Origin: Aquificota bacterium
GTDB taxonomy: Bacteria > Aquificota > Aquificia > Desulfurobacteriales > DQVG01
Reading direction: 5' to 3'
Length of the DNA: 35,188 nt
Assembly (NCBI GenBank): GCA_027002265.1
Contig: JAMOTM010000035.1
Location: 1 to 35,188, forward strand
In this document: positions 25,736 to 34,901 of the stretch, piece by piece
Numbering within the stretch: position 1 is the stretch's first letter
Layout: every line of letters starts with the position of its first letter
Notes under the pieces: generated by a model
Told to the model about the DNA's origin: nothing
Database searches by the model: none
Seen by the model: only the letters and a program-made list of their open reading frames with translations
Program-made: the position numbers and the translations under genes

Positions 25736-26824
25736 TTATTCTGGAACACATATTTTCCTATTTAAAATAGCTTTTATGGTTTTATAAGCTACAACAAAAA
25801 TAACTATGGTAGTTATAGTTAAACTTATCCAGGAAAGTATATAAAAAAAGTTAGAAGTTTTTAAAACACCAAATATAAGTTCCGATTTAATAAGACCTTT
25901 ACTTTCGGCAACTTTGTTTAGATGATAATTAACTAAAGTTGCAATAGTAAAAGCATCTAAAGGAAAGGTGTAAGCCCACCAAGTAATGGAATAAGGAACT
26001 TTTGTAAAAAGTTTAATCATAAATACAAGCATAACGATAAAGAAAAATGCTACATCATATAAAAAATGAGCAAAAAAGTCTAAAGTAAGACTTGCTAAAA
26101 AATTTGGGCTTTGAGGTAAAAGTTTAAATATAGCCTCCTTTATTTTTACATAAGAAATAAATCCAACTGCTGGAGGAGCTATAAAAATAAATAAAGTAGG
26201 TATAAATTTTGATGGAAGTTGATGATGAAAAATTATTCTATATATGACTATGGTAAAAAGAACCACCCAGAAAAATATTCCCAAAGAAAAATAAAATTGG
26301 CTTAAAGTTACTCCGCCATATTTTACTCCCATTATAGGTACAATTACGTTTCCTACAATTGGGATAAACCAGGCTGGATTTGAATGATTGATTTGAATAT
26401 TATTTTCTATCCAAAATTTAATTACTCTTAAAGTAAAAAATAAATGTAAGGGAGCTGCAATATACCAAAAAACTTTAGATAAGCTTGGATTAATGTGAGA
26501 AAAAGCTATGGATAAAAGAAGCATAGATATACTTATAGCTGGGAAAAAGTTCATTCTAATAACATGATTCCATTCTTTTTTTACTTCCTCAGGATATTTT
26601 ATAAGTTTCAATAAATATAAAAATAAAAGCAAAAAGAAAATTCCCAAGCTTATATAACTTAAAAATATTCCAATACCTGAGGGTATATGCAAAATTTGAG
26701 ATGCTTTTTCAAAGGCAATTGCAAGTCCGGTTAATCCCATAGTTATCGCAAATAAGGGTATAGGAAAATATTTTAAACGTGGTTCATATTCTATTATCTT
26801 TTCTTCAGGAATATCGTTTTTCAT
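25736..26824 (-). CDS. TehA/SLAC1-family (TDT) transporter
   Basis: 362 residues with about ten hydrophobic segments. The start RLKYFPIPLFAITMGLTGLAIAFEKA is characteristic of the tellurite-resistance/dicarboxylate transporter family, which includes TehA, SLAC1 anion channels, Mae1 malate and Ssu1 sulfite transporters. PAWFIPIVGNVIVPIMGVKYG and AFFFIVMLVFMIKLFTKVPYSITWWAYTFPLDAFTIATL are also typical. It acts in the inner membrane; the anion cannot be predicted from sequence. It has its own strong promoter and is convergent with the pilM-like gene, their stops being two bases apart. Confidence 0.85.
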   Translation of the reverse strand: MKNDIPEEKIIEYEPRLKYFPIPLFAITMGLTGLAIAFEKASQILHIPSGIGIFLSYISLGIFFLLLFLYLLKLIKYPEEVKKEWNHVIRMNFFPAISISMLLLSIAFSHINPSLSKVFWYIAAPLHLFFTLRVIKFWIENNIQINHSNPAWFIPIVGNVIVPIMGVKYGGVTLSQFYFSLGIFFWVVLFTIVIYRIIFHHQLPSKFIPTLFIFIAPPAVGFISYVKIKEAIFKLLPQSPNFLASLTLDFFAHFLYDVAFFFIVMLVFMIKLFTKVPYSITWWAYTFPLDAFTIATLVNYHLNKVAESKGLIKSELIFGVLKTSNFFYILSWISLTITTIVIFVVAYKTIKAILNRKICVPE

Positions 26825-26862
26825 ATCTTCCTCCTTTTATTAAAGTATTATTATATTTTAAT

Positions 26863-26890
26863 ATATTATTACACATTTAAAATTTGTCAA
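26863..26890 (-). promoter_or_regulatory. Sigma-70-type promoter of the TehA-family gene
   Basis: Consensus -35 TTGACA, a 16-base spacer and TAATAT on the minus strand, with the gene start about 38 bases further on. The spacing and -10 are the same as for rnpB. Confidence 0.7.
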
Positions 26891-26940
26891 GAAATATTCT
26901 TTCCTAAAAGAATTTTGTTTTTAAAGTAGGAGGGTTTTTA

Positions 26941-26969
26941 TAAAAACTCTTTTATTTTTTTCCGAATAA
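26941..26969 (+). promoter_or_regulatory. Possible sigma-28 (FliA) promoter of the chemoreceptor gene
   Basis: TAAAAACT, 12 bases, then TCCGAATAA resembles TAAAGTTT-N11-GCCGATAA with the CCGA core kept and a one-base longer gap. It lies 54 bases before the chemoreceptor start. Confidence 0.4.
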
Positions 26970-27022
26970 ATATTAAAATAATTGTGGAAAATTTTTAAAA
27001 CATTTTAGTCAAGAGGTTGAAA

Positions 27023-29752
27023 ATGATATTAAAAAGTAAGGAAAGATTTAATTTCAATGTAAAAAAATTATCTATATCAGCAAGAATAATTTTATCCATA
27101 TTTGTTCCTTCTTTAATAAGCTTTTTTATTGCACTTATTCTTTTTTCTAAATCTATTCAAAGTGCAAAAAATAAAGTATTAAAAAATGAATATAAAAATT
27201 TAAAGTCAATAGTAAAAAGTTCCATAGATCAACGAAAAGATACCTTACTTGCTTCGTCTGTAGTTATATCTGATATGCCAACATTAAAGAAAGCATTAAA
27301 AACTTATAATCGAACCTTGATATATCCTGTGTTAAAAAGAACAATGCTTGATTTACGAAAAACAATAGGAGGATATATAAAAATTCATGTTCATACGGCA
27401 GATATTCATTCTTTCTTAAGGGTATGGAAGCCAAATAAATATGGGGATGATTTATCTAAATTTAGACATACTATAGTGTATTTAAAAAGAACTAAAAAAC
27501 CATTTTCTTGTTTTGAAGTTGGAAAAGAAGGGTTAGTTGTAAGAGGGCTAGCTCCTATTTTTGATGAAAATAATATTTATATAGGTTCCGTTGAAGTTAA
27601 AGATACCTTAGACTTTATTAATAAAAAAATTTCTGAACTTTCAGAAAAAACTACTTTAGTTGTATTTTTAAAAAAAGATTATTTAAAAATTGCAAAATCT
27701 TTGCGGGAAAAAAATCCTCCAATTATAGATGGTTTAGTTTTAATATCTAAATTAAATAATAATAATAAACTTCTTTTTGAAGATTTAAAGAAAGTTTTAA
27801 GTAAAAATGAAAAAGAAATAAAATCCAAAAACTACTTCTTAACGGATAATTATTTTGTAATTAAATATCCAATAAAAGATTTTAAAGGAGATATTGTAGG
27901 ATTAATATTTGTAGGAAAAGATAAAAATATAGTAGCTGCTGCTGTAAATGAAGCTAAAAAGACATTTATAAATCAAATAATAGTATTTGGTATAGCATCT
28001 ATAATAGTATTTGCTGCTGTAGTGCTAGCCGTAATATATGGCTTAAGAAAACCAATAGAAAAACTGCAAAAAGAAATAGATGAAATAATAAAAACAAAAG
28101 ATTTTTCAAAAAGAATATCAACCCAGGATTTACCTTATGAACTATCAAAAATAGGAAAAGCTATAAACAACCTTTTAGAAACTTTTGAAAATATAATAAA
28201 AGATATTACTAAATTAGCAAATTCTATCTCAGAAGGAAAATTAAATATAAAATTTGATGAAAATCTATATCAAGGGGATCTAGTAAAAATAAAACAAGCT
28301 TTAGAGGAAATTATTCACAGAATTAAATATATGACCTCTGAAATAGAAAAAATAGCAGCTAATTTAGCAGAAGGAAAATTAAAATTAGATTTGGATGAAT
28401 TTGCATTTAAGGGAGACTTTAGAAAACTTAAGGAGGAAATAGATAAAATATTAAATAACTTTAGAAAATTAGTAGAGGTTTTAAATCAAATAGCAAATGA
28501 TTTAAAAAATGCCGAGTTTAAGACATATGATGAAAGTTTATTACCCGGAGACTTAAAGATTATTGTTCAAAATATTAATGAAGCGACTTTAACTATCAGA
28601 GAAACTTTAGATAAATTAATAAAAATATTAGAAAGGGCAGATTTAAATCAAAGGATAGATACAAAAGCATTAAGAGGTCAGCTCAAACTAGTAGGAGAGG
28701 CTATAAATAAATTTACGATGAATTTAAGTAAAATAATAGAGGAAATAAACAATTTTATTAAAGAATTAGAGCTAGGTAATCTCAAAGCAAAATTAAACGA
28801 AAATATCTTTCCTGAAGGTTTATCAGATCTTAAAAACTCTCTTTTAGAAGTTCAAAAAACTCTTTTAATTATAAGAGATACCATTTTAAAAGCAGCAAAA
28901 GAATTATCTCGTGGAAATCTTAATGTAAAGATAGATGAAAATATTTTAAAGGGTGATTTAAAAGAAATAGCTGTAGCTTTAAATCAAGGTATAACATCTT
29001 TAAGAAATTCAATTGCTAGCTCTATAAAAACTCTAAAGGAAGCTGTATCTCTTTTAGAAGATAAAGTATCTGAACTTGAACTTGTAATGCAGAAAATACA
29101 GGAGCAAACTGAGGCAACTTCCGAAGCTTCAAGCAAAGTAGAAAAAGCGGCTAAAGATATAGAAAGATTATCTGATGAAATTTTAAAATTAAATGAGCTT
29201 TCTACTTCTACATTAAAAACTGTAAACGAGGCTCAAGCTGTAGTTGAAGATATTAAAAATCAGCTACAAAAAAGAACAAAAGAGCTTGCAAATATCGTAG
29301 AGGTAATTTTACAAATAGCAGAGCAAACCAATATGCTGGCTTTAAATGCTGCAATTGAGGCAGCACGAGCTGGGGAGCATGGTAGGGGCTTTGCAGTAGT
29401 AGCAGATGAGGTTAGAAAACTAGCTCAAAAGGTGGTATCAGCGACAGATCAAATTAAAGATACAATATCTAATTTAAATAAAGACATTCAAGTGAAGGTT
29501 ATAGAGAATATTACAAGTGCGTTTAAGAATATAAAAGATTCAATGGAAAACTTAGAAAAAATTGTGGAGCAAACATCTAAAGGGGCAAAAGGCAGTGCTA
29601 ATAAAATGAAAGATGTTGCTCAAATTATTAAAGCTCTTTCTGAGATGGCTCAAGAAAACTTATCTCAACTTGAAGATGTTGTAGAAGCTATTAAACGCGT
29701 TGCAGAAAGAATTAAAAAACTAGAAGAAAATCTTAAGAAATTTAAAATTTAA
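27023..29752 (+). CDS. Methyl-accepting chemotaxis protein with Cache sensor and poly-HAMP array
   Basis: 909 residues from the ATG at 27023, which has AGAGG upstream; an in-frame TTG two codons earlier is less likely. Layout: membrane helix (about 20-42); periplasmic double-Cache-like sensor with [20 protein letters not shown] near 113-132; second membrane helix (about 319-341); a canonical HAMP; then about six HAMP-like units of about 46 residues, each with an EGKL.../GNL...-type turn and a GDL or similar kink; then a cytoplasmic signalling domain with tip [35 protein letters not shown] near 766. It feeds CheA/CheW to steer flagella. No CheW-binding pentapeptide or CheR tether is seen at the end. 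Confidence 0.95.
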   Translation: MILKSKERFNFNVKKLSISARIILSIFVPSLISFFIALILFSKSIQSAKNKVLKNEYKNLKSIVKSSIDQRKDTLLASSVVISDMPTLKKALKTYNRTLIYPVLKRTMLDLRKTIGGYIKIHVHTADIHSFLRVWKPNKYGDDLSKFRHTIVYLKRTKKPFSCFEVGKEGLVVRGLAPIFDENNIYIGSVEVKDTLDFINKKISELSEKTTLVVFLKKDYLKIAKSLREKNPPIIDGLVLISKLNNNNKLLFEDLKKVLSKNEKEIKSKNYFLTDNYFVIKYPIKDFKGDIVGLIFVGKDKNIVAAAVNEAKKTFINQIIVFGIASIIVFAAVVLAVIYGLRKPIEKLQKEIDEIIKTKDFSKRISTQDLPYELSKIGKAINNLLETFENIIKDITKLANSISEGKLNIKFDENLYQGDLVKIKQALEEIIHRIKYMTSEIEKIAANLAEGKLKLDLDEFAFKGDFRKLKEEIDKILNNFRKLVEVLNQIANDLKNAEFKTYDESLLPGDLKIIVQNINEATLTIRETLDKLIKILERADLNQRIDTKALRGQLKLVGEAINKFTMNLSKIIEEINNFIKELELGNLKAKLNENIFPEGLSDLKNSLLEVQKTLLIIRDTILKAAKELSRGNLNVKIDENILKGDLKEIAVALNQGITSLRNSIASSIKTLKEAVSLLEDKVSELELVMQKIQEQTEATSEASSKVEKAAKDIERLSDEILKLNELSTSTLKTVNEAQAVVEDIKNQLQKRTKELANIVEVILQIAEQTNMLALNAAIEAARAGEHGRGFAVVADEVRKLAQKVVSATDQIKDTISNLNKDIQVKVIENITSAFKNIKDSMENLEKIVEQTSKGAKGSANKMKDVAQIIKALSEMAQENLSQLEDVVEAIKRVAERIKKLEENLKKFKI

Positions 29753-29758
29753 TTTTAA

Positions 29759-29784
29759 GCCGTCTCCATACCTTTGGGGACGGC
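29759..29784. terminator. Bidirectional terminator between the chemoreceptor and murJ
   Basis: GCCGTCTCC and GGGGACGGC form a nine-pair stem with one T-G pair and an eight-base loop, followed by CTTTATT. The two flanking genes converge here. Confidence 0.85.
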
Positions 29785-29798
29785 CTTTATTGAAACTC

Positions 29799-31358
29799 TT
29801 AAAGTTTTAAAATCTCCCTTATTTTCCTTTTTTCTAACAAATATCCTCCTAAAAAGTAAAGCATACTAAAGGTGCTGTATTCAAAAATAAATCTAAAATA
29901 TAAATTTTCTATAAATTTAGAGAAAATAAAAATTCCGTATCCACTTGCCAAAGAAAAAAAAAGTAGTTTGAAAAAGAAAATATAAAAATCTTTTGTAATG
30001 CTTAGATCATAGTCCTTTTTTACTTTTTTTATAAGAAAGAAAAATACAAGAGTATAAGTAATGGAAGTTGCAAAAGGTAAACCAAAAACGCCAAGGGGAA
30101 TAAGAAATACAAAAACATAATCAAAAAAAGTATTTAAACTTAAAGTAGCTAAACTTATGGGAATTAAAGCTTTAGGTGTTTCTTTTGCAAGATATATATT
30201 AAAAATAACTCTAGACAAAGTAGCAAATACAAGGCCAGGTAAACTTCCCAAAAGAGCTAAATAAGTAAAGTAGGCATCTTTTGATGAAAATTTTCCATGA
30301 GCAAAAAGTATTTTTATGGTATCTAATCCAAAATATGCAAAAAGAACTGCTGTGAATAAAATTAGAAAGTAACTTAAGATTAAAGTGTTTTCTATATCTT
30401 TTTTTAAAAACTTAACATCATGTTTTGCTATTTTTTCAGATAAGTCTTTTAAGGCTACTTTATTTATGGCAATGGTTACAAGTCCTATAGGTAAAAAAAG
30501 AAGTCGGAAAGAATAATATAAATATGAAATAGCTCCCTTTCCCAAAAAAGTTGCAAATATAGTATCTATAACAATTGAAATTTGTTTTAGAGCTCCAACT
30601 AAAAAAGAAAAAATAAAATTTTTTAGAACGAAAAAAACTTCTTTTAAAATTTGTTTTATATTTTCCTGATTAGGAATTTGCAAAAGGTTTTGTTTTAAAA
30701 ATTTATAGCCTACAAAAATAAGTTGAGATATAACTCCAATATAAACACCTAAAACTAAAGCTTTAATATCTAAGCTTTGATGAAAAAGTAAAACCCCTAC
30801 TATTATTCCTAAATTAAAAAAAACTGTAGATACTGAAAAGGTCCAAAAATCATTTAAAGCTTCTAAGCTTCCACCTAAAATAGCTATTAAGGATATAAAA
30901 AATATAAAAGGAAATAAAAGTTTTAAGTAGTAAGCTGCTTCTTTTATTAACTCTTCTTTATATCCCGGAGCTAAAAATTTTATAATGTAATACGTATTTT
31001 TTATAGCTATAAAAATTATAAATATTAAAATTAAGCTCCAAACAAATAGAAATAAAGTTAAAAAAGAGTAAGCTCTCTTTTTTTCTTGGGATAAAAGTTT
31101 TATAAACTTTGGTAAAAATACATTGGATAAAGCTCCTTCTGCAAATACATGTCTTAATGTATTTGGAATTTTAAAAGCTAGAAAGAAAATGTCTGTTTTT
31201 TGATTAGCTCCGAAATAGTAAGCTACTACTAAATCTCTTAAAAAACCAGAAATTCTAGAAAATAGAATACCTACAGAGGAAATAAACATAAATTTTGTAT
31301 TATTTCCAAGGCCATTTTTTATTTTTTCATTTATCTTTTTTATAGATCTAACCTTCAT
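29799..31358 (-). CDS. murJ: Lipid II flippase MurJ
   Basis: 519 residues with about 14 hydrophobic segments. The start region FISSVGILFSRISGFLRDLVVAYYFGANQKTDIFFLAFKIPNTLRHVFAEGALSNVFLPKF contains the MurJ/MviN signature of SRISGFLRD and the RHVFAEGALS loop with its functional Arg and Glu. It moves lipid II across the inner membrane for peptidoglycan synthesis. Its start codon overlaps the end of ribBA by 11 bases, so the two are translationally linked. It ends just before a terminator shared with the chemoreceptor. Confidence 0.95.
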   Translation of the reverse strand: MKVRSIKKINEKIKNGLGNNTKFMFISSVGILFSRISGFLRDLVVAYYFGANQKTDIFFLAFKIPNTLRHVFAEGALSNVFLPKFIKLLSQEKKRAYSFLTLFLFVWSLILIFIIFIAIKNTYYIIKFLAPGYKEELIKEAAYYLKLLFPFIFFISLIAILGGSLEALNDFWTFSVSTVFFNLGIIVGVLLFHQSLDIKALVLGVYIGVISQLIFVGYKFLKQNLLQIPNQENIKQILKEVFFVLKNFIFSFLVGALKQISIVIDTIFATFLGKGAISYLYYSFRLLFLPIGLVTIAINKVALKDLSEKIAKHDVKFLKKDIENTLILSYFLILFTAVLFAYFGLDTIKILFAHGKFSSKDAYFTYLALLGSLPGLVFATLSRVIFNIYLAKETPKALIPISLATLSLNTFFDYVFVFLIPLGVFGLPFATSITYTLVFFFLIKKVKKDYDLSITKDFYIFFFKLLFFSLASGYGIFIFSKFIENLYFRFIFEYSTFSMLYFLGGYLLEKRKIREILKL

Positions 31359-32646
31359 TTTTTAAACTATTTATAAGATGACCTAACTTTTTTTTCTTTG
31401 TTTCAAGATAATTTTTATTTTCTTCTCGAATACAGATTAAAGGTAATCTAGCTTTTACATTTATGCCACATAAAATAAGCTCTTTTATTTTGTTTGGATT
31501 ATTTGTTATTAATATAACAGATTTAGGTCCAAGATCCTTTAGAATATGACCTGCTACATAAAAGTTTCTTTCATCTGCTTTAAAACCAAGGGCTTTGTTG
31601 GCTTCTACTGTATCCAAACCTTGTTCTTGAAGAGCATAAGCCTTAATTTTATTTGTAAGTCCTATTCCTCTTCCTTCTTGATTTAAATATATTAAAATTC
31701 CCTTTCCATAACTACTTATCAATTTCATAGCCTCATGAAGTTGATTTTGACAATCACATTTGTATGAACCAAAAACATCTCCTGTAAGACAAGAAGAATG
31801 AACTCTAACTAAAACATCTTCTTCATTTTCTACATTCCCAAATACTAAAGCTACATGTTCTTTATTTGTTATTGGTTCTTTATATACTTTTATTTTCCAA
31901 GTTCCAAATTTATTCTTTATATGAGCCTCAGCTTCGCATTTAAGTAATTTTTGTGTATAAAAAACATATTTCTTTATTTCTTCTATACTTACAAGAGAGT
32001 AATTATATTTTTTTGCAAATTCTTCAGCTTCCTTTGAAGAGAGCATATTTCCATCATCTTTCATAATTTCACAAATAGCAGCCGCTCCTTTAAGATTTGC
32101 AAGCTTACATAGACATACACTGGCTTCTGTATGACCCTCTCGTTCTAAAAGAAGATTCTTTTTTGCTTTTAGGGGAATTATATGACCTGGCACTACAAAA
32201 TCTTCCTTTTTTACCCAAGGTTTTGTTACAAGATTTATAGTAATAGCTCTTTCTTTTGCAGAAATTCCGGTTTTTATTCCAAATCTTGGATGGGCGTCAA
32301 TTGCAAGTCCCATAGCAGTTTCTTTCGTATCCTGGGAAGTCTTTTTCATTAATTTAAAATCTAACTTTTCAAAAAGTTCATATTCTAAAGCCAAACATAA
32401 AAGTCCCCCACCTTGTTTAGCTAAAAGAACAATATGCTCGGGTTTTATTTTTTCGGCAGCAACTACAAAATCTACTTCATCTTCTCGTTCTTTTGAATCT
32501 AAAACTAAAATTGCTTTACCTTGTTTTAAATCAGAAATGGCTTTTTTAACTTTATCTAAAAAAGATAAATCTATTTTTTCTCTTATTTTTTTTACGCTTT
32601 CAAAATCTAGATTATTTAAAATATTATTAATATTATTTGATTGCAT
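31348..32646 (-). CDS. ribBA: Bifunctional 3,4-dihydroxy-2-butanone-4-phosphate synthase / GTP cyclohydrolase II
   Basis: 432 residues. The RibB half (about 30-230) has VLDSKEREDEVDFVVAAE (48-65), PGHIIPLKAKK, EREGHTEASVCLCKLA (169-184) and ICEIMKDDGNMLS. In the first motif Val58 stands where RibB normally has Gly (RE-N/D-EGD). The RibA half (about 235-425) has VRVHSSCLTGDVFGSYKCDC with zinc ligands Cys286, Cys297 and Cys299, then YLNQEGRGIGLTNKIKAYALQ and VEANKALGF. Both activities feed riboflavin synthesis. It has an AAGGAGG site and an extended -10 upstream, and it is followed by an overlapping murJ. Residues 1-28 are an N-terminal extension. Confidence 0.95.
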   Translation of the reverse strand: MQSNNINNILNNLDFESVKKIREKIDLSFLDKVKKAISDLKQGKAILVLDSKEREDEVDFVVAAEKIKPEHIVLLAKQGGGLLCLALEYELFEKLDFKLMKKTSQDTKETAMGLAIDAHPRFGIKTGISAKERAITINLVTKPWVKKEDFVVPGHIIPLKAKKNLLLEREGHTEASVCLCKLANLKGAAAICEIMKDDGNMLSSKEAEEFAKKYNYSLVSIEEIKKYVFYTQKLLKCEAEAHIKNKFGTWKIKVYKEPITNKEHVALVFGNVENEEDVLVRVHSSCLTGDVFGSYKCDCQNQLHEAMKLISSYGKGILIYLNQEGRGIGLTNKIKAYALQEQGLDTVEANKALGFKADERNFYVAGHILKDLGPKSVILITNNPNKIKELILCGINVKARLPLICIREENKNYLETKKKKLGHLINSLKNEG

Positions 32647-32681
32647 TTTAACCTCCTTTTGCTTTAAAGGAAAGGTTTTAA

Positions 32682-32690
32682 ATTATATCA
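32682..32690 (-). promoter_or_regulatory. Extended -10 promoter element upstream of ribBA
   Basis: TGATATAAT on the minus strand, 36-44 bases before the ribBA ATG. No FMN riboswitch fits in the remaining leader. The -35 position is weak. Confidence 0.5.
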
Positions 32691-32726
32691 AAGTTAATTT
32701 TTATAAAAATTAGGGGGACTCTAGTT

Positions 32727-34127
32727 TTGAAAATATTTTTAGATTTATTTGAAATAGATAATCAAGAAATAAAAGATAATTTAATAAAATTTATAGAAAC
32801 TTCTCAATTACCTTTTTATAAAATAAATGAAATTAATCATTTTAAAATTTTAGCCTATCCTTTTACTAGAATAATAAATAATTATTTTCAATTTACAGTT
32901 AAAATAGGTTATTTTTTTCCTTTGGATTTATTTGTGAAATTATATGGAAAGCTTTATACCCATTTTTTTATAAAATACTCTCCCGTAAAACTTATAAAAA
33001 AAAATAATTTTAAAGGAATAAATTTTTTTGCTTTTCATGAAGATAAAGTAATATATTTAGATGAAAAAGAAAAGAAAGAAGAAAATATTAATAATTTTTA
33101 TATTTCCTTTCCTTATTATTTTTTTAAAATTTTTTCCAAAATTTATCTTCCTCCCTATAAACCCTTTGTCAGTATAAAAAAAGAGCTTTTAAATATATTT
33201 TTAAAAAAATTTACAAATTTTGTTGGAAAATCAATAAAATTTCCAAGAGTTATGTTGAAAAATATAATCCTTCCTCCAGAATTAAATTGGGAGAAGCTGT
33301 ATCACTTAGTTTTATATAAAACTCCTTTGGTTCATCCTAAAGATGGTGAAATTTTTATAATTTATGACAAAAAGGAGAATTATGAAACTGCAAAGAATTT
33401 TCTCAATTTAATTTTAGAAAATAAGAAAATAAGCTTAAAAATAAAAAAAATAAAACTTAAGCCACTACTATTTGAAGATCCAAAGAGAGTTATAAAACTT
33501 ATAAGATCTTTAAATAAAGTATTTTTAAAAAATATATATTCTGTATTCCTAATTATTTTTGAGGATTTGGATATTTCAAAGTTCATAAAAAGCATAATTA
33601 AAGATGCAATTATTATAGATCCTTCTTATCTATCAATAGCAGATTTTAAATATAAAGTCCATAAAGCCTTAAATATTTTAAACTTACTTGGATTTCAGTT
33701 ATATTCTTTACCAGGATTAAGAAATTTTAAAAGAGTTATTAATATTATAGATTATCCAAAAAAATATCTTATAAATACATTTGAAGATGGAATTATAAAA
33801 GAGGCTTATTTCATAGAAAAAAGCGATAGAAATTTTTTGGATATATATAAAGATAGTATTTTTATACTTCCTTTTTCTCCGGAAAATGAAAATATAAGCT
33901 TTTTAAGATACTATCCAAGTAATTTACCAGACTTTTTCCCAAAAACTGTTGAAAGAGGATATGCTGTTTTTGAAGATTTTTTATTTAAATATTATTTTTC
34001 TTTTTGGAAGGAAAATAGTATAAGCTTTTCCTATGGAGATATAAACATTTTACCTTATATAGTAGAGGGTTTAATAAGTAACAATGCTATCTTGCCCTTA
34101 AGATATAAAAATATAGATACAAGATAG
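32727..34127 (+). CDS. Uncharacterised 466-residue protein
   Basis: Not recognised. It is rich in Lys, Ile, Phe, Asn and Tyr, with no signal peptide, no clear membrane helix, no Cys cluster and no Walker motif. Possible alpha/beta segments are EIFIIYDKKENYETAKNFLNLILENKKI (about 211-238), VFLIIFEDLDISKFIKSIIKDAIIIDPSYL (about 273-302) and RVINIIDYPKKYLINTFEDGIIKEAYFIE (about 335-363). Translation starts at TTG with GGGGGA upstream. It is divergent from ribBA and ends one base before the 3' end of the convergent RNase P RNA gene. The codon and base composition match its neighbours, so it looks resident rather than imported. No function is proposed. Confidence 0.75.
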   Translation: MKIFLDLFEIDNQEIKDNLIKFIETSQLPFYKINEINHFKILAYPFTRIINNYFQFTVKIGYFFPLDLFVKLYGKLYTHFFIKYSPVKLIKKNNFKGINFFAFHEDKVIYLDEKEKKEENINNFYISFPYYFFKIFSKIYLPPYKPFVSIKKELLNIFLKKFTNFVGKSIKFPRVMLKNIILPPELNWEKLYHLVLYKTPLVHPKDGEIFIIYDKKENYETAKNFLNLILENKKISLKIKKIKLKPLLFEDPKRVIKLIRSLNKVFLKNIYSVFLIIFEDLDISKFIKSIIKDAIIIDPSYLSIADFKYKVHKALNILNLLGFQLYSLPGLRNFKRVINIIDYPKKYLINTFEDGIIKEAYFIEKSDRNFLDIYKDSIFILPFSPENENISFLRYYPSNLPDFFPKTVERGYAVFEDFLFKYYFSFWKENSISFSYGDINILPYIVEGLISNNAILPLRYKNIDTR

Positions 34128-34128
34128 G

Positions 34129-34480
34129 GGGGAAGCAAGCTCGTAAGCCGGGTTCTGTTTTCCCTACCTATAAGGTAGGGTAGGTGGTCATTTATCTAAG
34201 CGGGCTACCCGGGGGCTAAAACGGGTCGGGCCAACCCTAACCCCCTTTTTGCCCTTGCTCCGGGAGGCGGTTACCTTGCCCCAAATCCTCGCGGATTTGG
34301 GCGGTGGGCTCTTACCCCACCGTTTCACCCTTACCCCTCTTTACGAGAGGCGGTCTGTTTTCTGTGGCCCTTGCGTGACCTTGCGGCCACCTGGCTTATC
34401 GCCAGCTCCCTGCCCTGTGGAGCCCGGACTTTCCTCCCGGGGATTATTTATCCCCGAGCGACCACCCGGCTTGCTTCCCC
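34129..34480 (-). ncRNA. rnpB: RNase P RNA (bacterial type A)
   Basis: Catalytic RNA that removes the 5' leader of tRNA precursors. Reading the minus strand, GGGGAAGCAAGC at the 5' end pairs with GCTTGCTTCCCC at the 3' end to form a 12-bp P1. GAGGAAAGTCCGGGCTCC (P4 and CR-I) follows, then GGGTGAAACGGTG (P10/P11 area) and AGAGCCCACCG, then AGATAAATGACCACC and the universal 3' segment ACAGAACCCGGCTTA. About 352 bases is normal. The G+C content is far above the surrounding DNA. A clear promoter lies just upstream. Its 3' end meets the stop of the convergent 466-residue gene with one base between them. Confidence 0.96.
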
Positions 34481-34487
34481 ATATAAA

Positions 34488-34515
34488 ATATTAGGAATTT
34501 AAAAATAAATATCAA
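34488..34515 (-). promoter_or_regulatory. Promoter of rnpB
   Basis: TTGATA, a 16-base spacer and TAATAT on the minus strand, then seven bases to the first G of the P1 helix, which fits initiation at 34480. Confidence 0.7.
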
Positions 34516-34536
34516 GTTAAATTTTCAAGAAAAGTT

Positions 34537-34545
34537 TGCTATAAT
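34537..34545 (+). promoter_or_regulatory. Extended -10 element with no assigned gene
   Basis: TGCTATAAT, a perfect extended -10, on the plus strand. The -35 position (TTAAAT) is weak. Transcription would start near 34552 and run towards the CRISPR array about 350 bases away. Confidence 0.45.
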
Positions 34546-34901
34546 AAATAAAAAGTAAGGTCTATCAGAGGTTGAATACGGATAATACCAAGGTAATACG
34601 AGATCGGAAATTAGTAAAAAGTGGAAATTTTTCCTTGAAAAGTATGTTCTAAGTATTGGAGGAAATTAGAAAATTGTTTCTATTAAATAATCAAAAATAA
34701 TTTTTAGTTGCTATTATTTTTATAGTAACGTAACTATTTGAGAGTGAATATATATTAAGTATTACGTATATATGTAAGATAAAATGAATAAATGCTAATA
34801 TTATTATTAACTACTATTTTCGCAACTTTAAGCCATTTTTTGCTTATATTCAAAAAATACAATACTTGTAACCATTATATCCCAATGGCTAGCTTACTTC
34901 C

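Larger units (their letters stand above)
34481..34901. other. Non-coding stretch between rnpB and the CRISPR array
   Basis: About 420 bases without a credible gene. It holds the rnpB promoter, a plus-strand extended -10 at 34537-34545 and, from about 34555 to 34620, a stretch less A+T-rich than its surroundings. AGCCATT at 34831-34837 and AATGGCT at 34884-34890 are inverted copies, and CCATT/AATGG at 34872-34888 can form a small hairpin just before the first repeat. The right part is the likely CRISPR leader, since repeat orientation puts the leader on this side. Confidence 0.5.

Noticed and set aside
32727-34127. Idea that the 466-residue protein is an Argonaute or Cas protein because it is near a CRISPR array
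   Set aside because: No PIWI catalytic residues, HD, GGDD or RAMP glycine loop could be found, and rnpB lies between it and the array.
34249-34494. Open frame of 81 codons on the plus strand with high G+C
   Set aside because: It lies antisense to RNase P RNA and its composition comes from that RNA's helices.
34548-34652. Open frame of about 34 codons after the extended -10
   Set aside because: No start codon with a ribosome-binding site near the beginning and no recognisable protein similarity.
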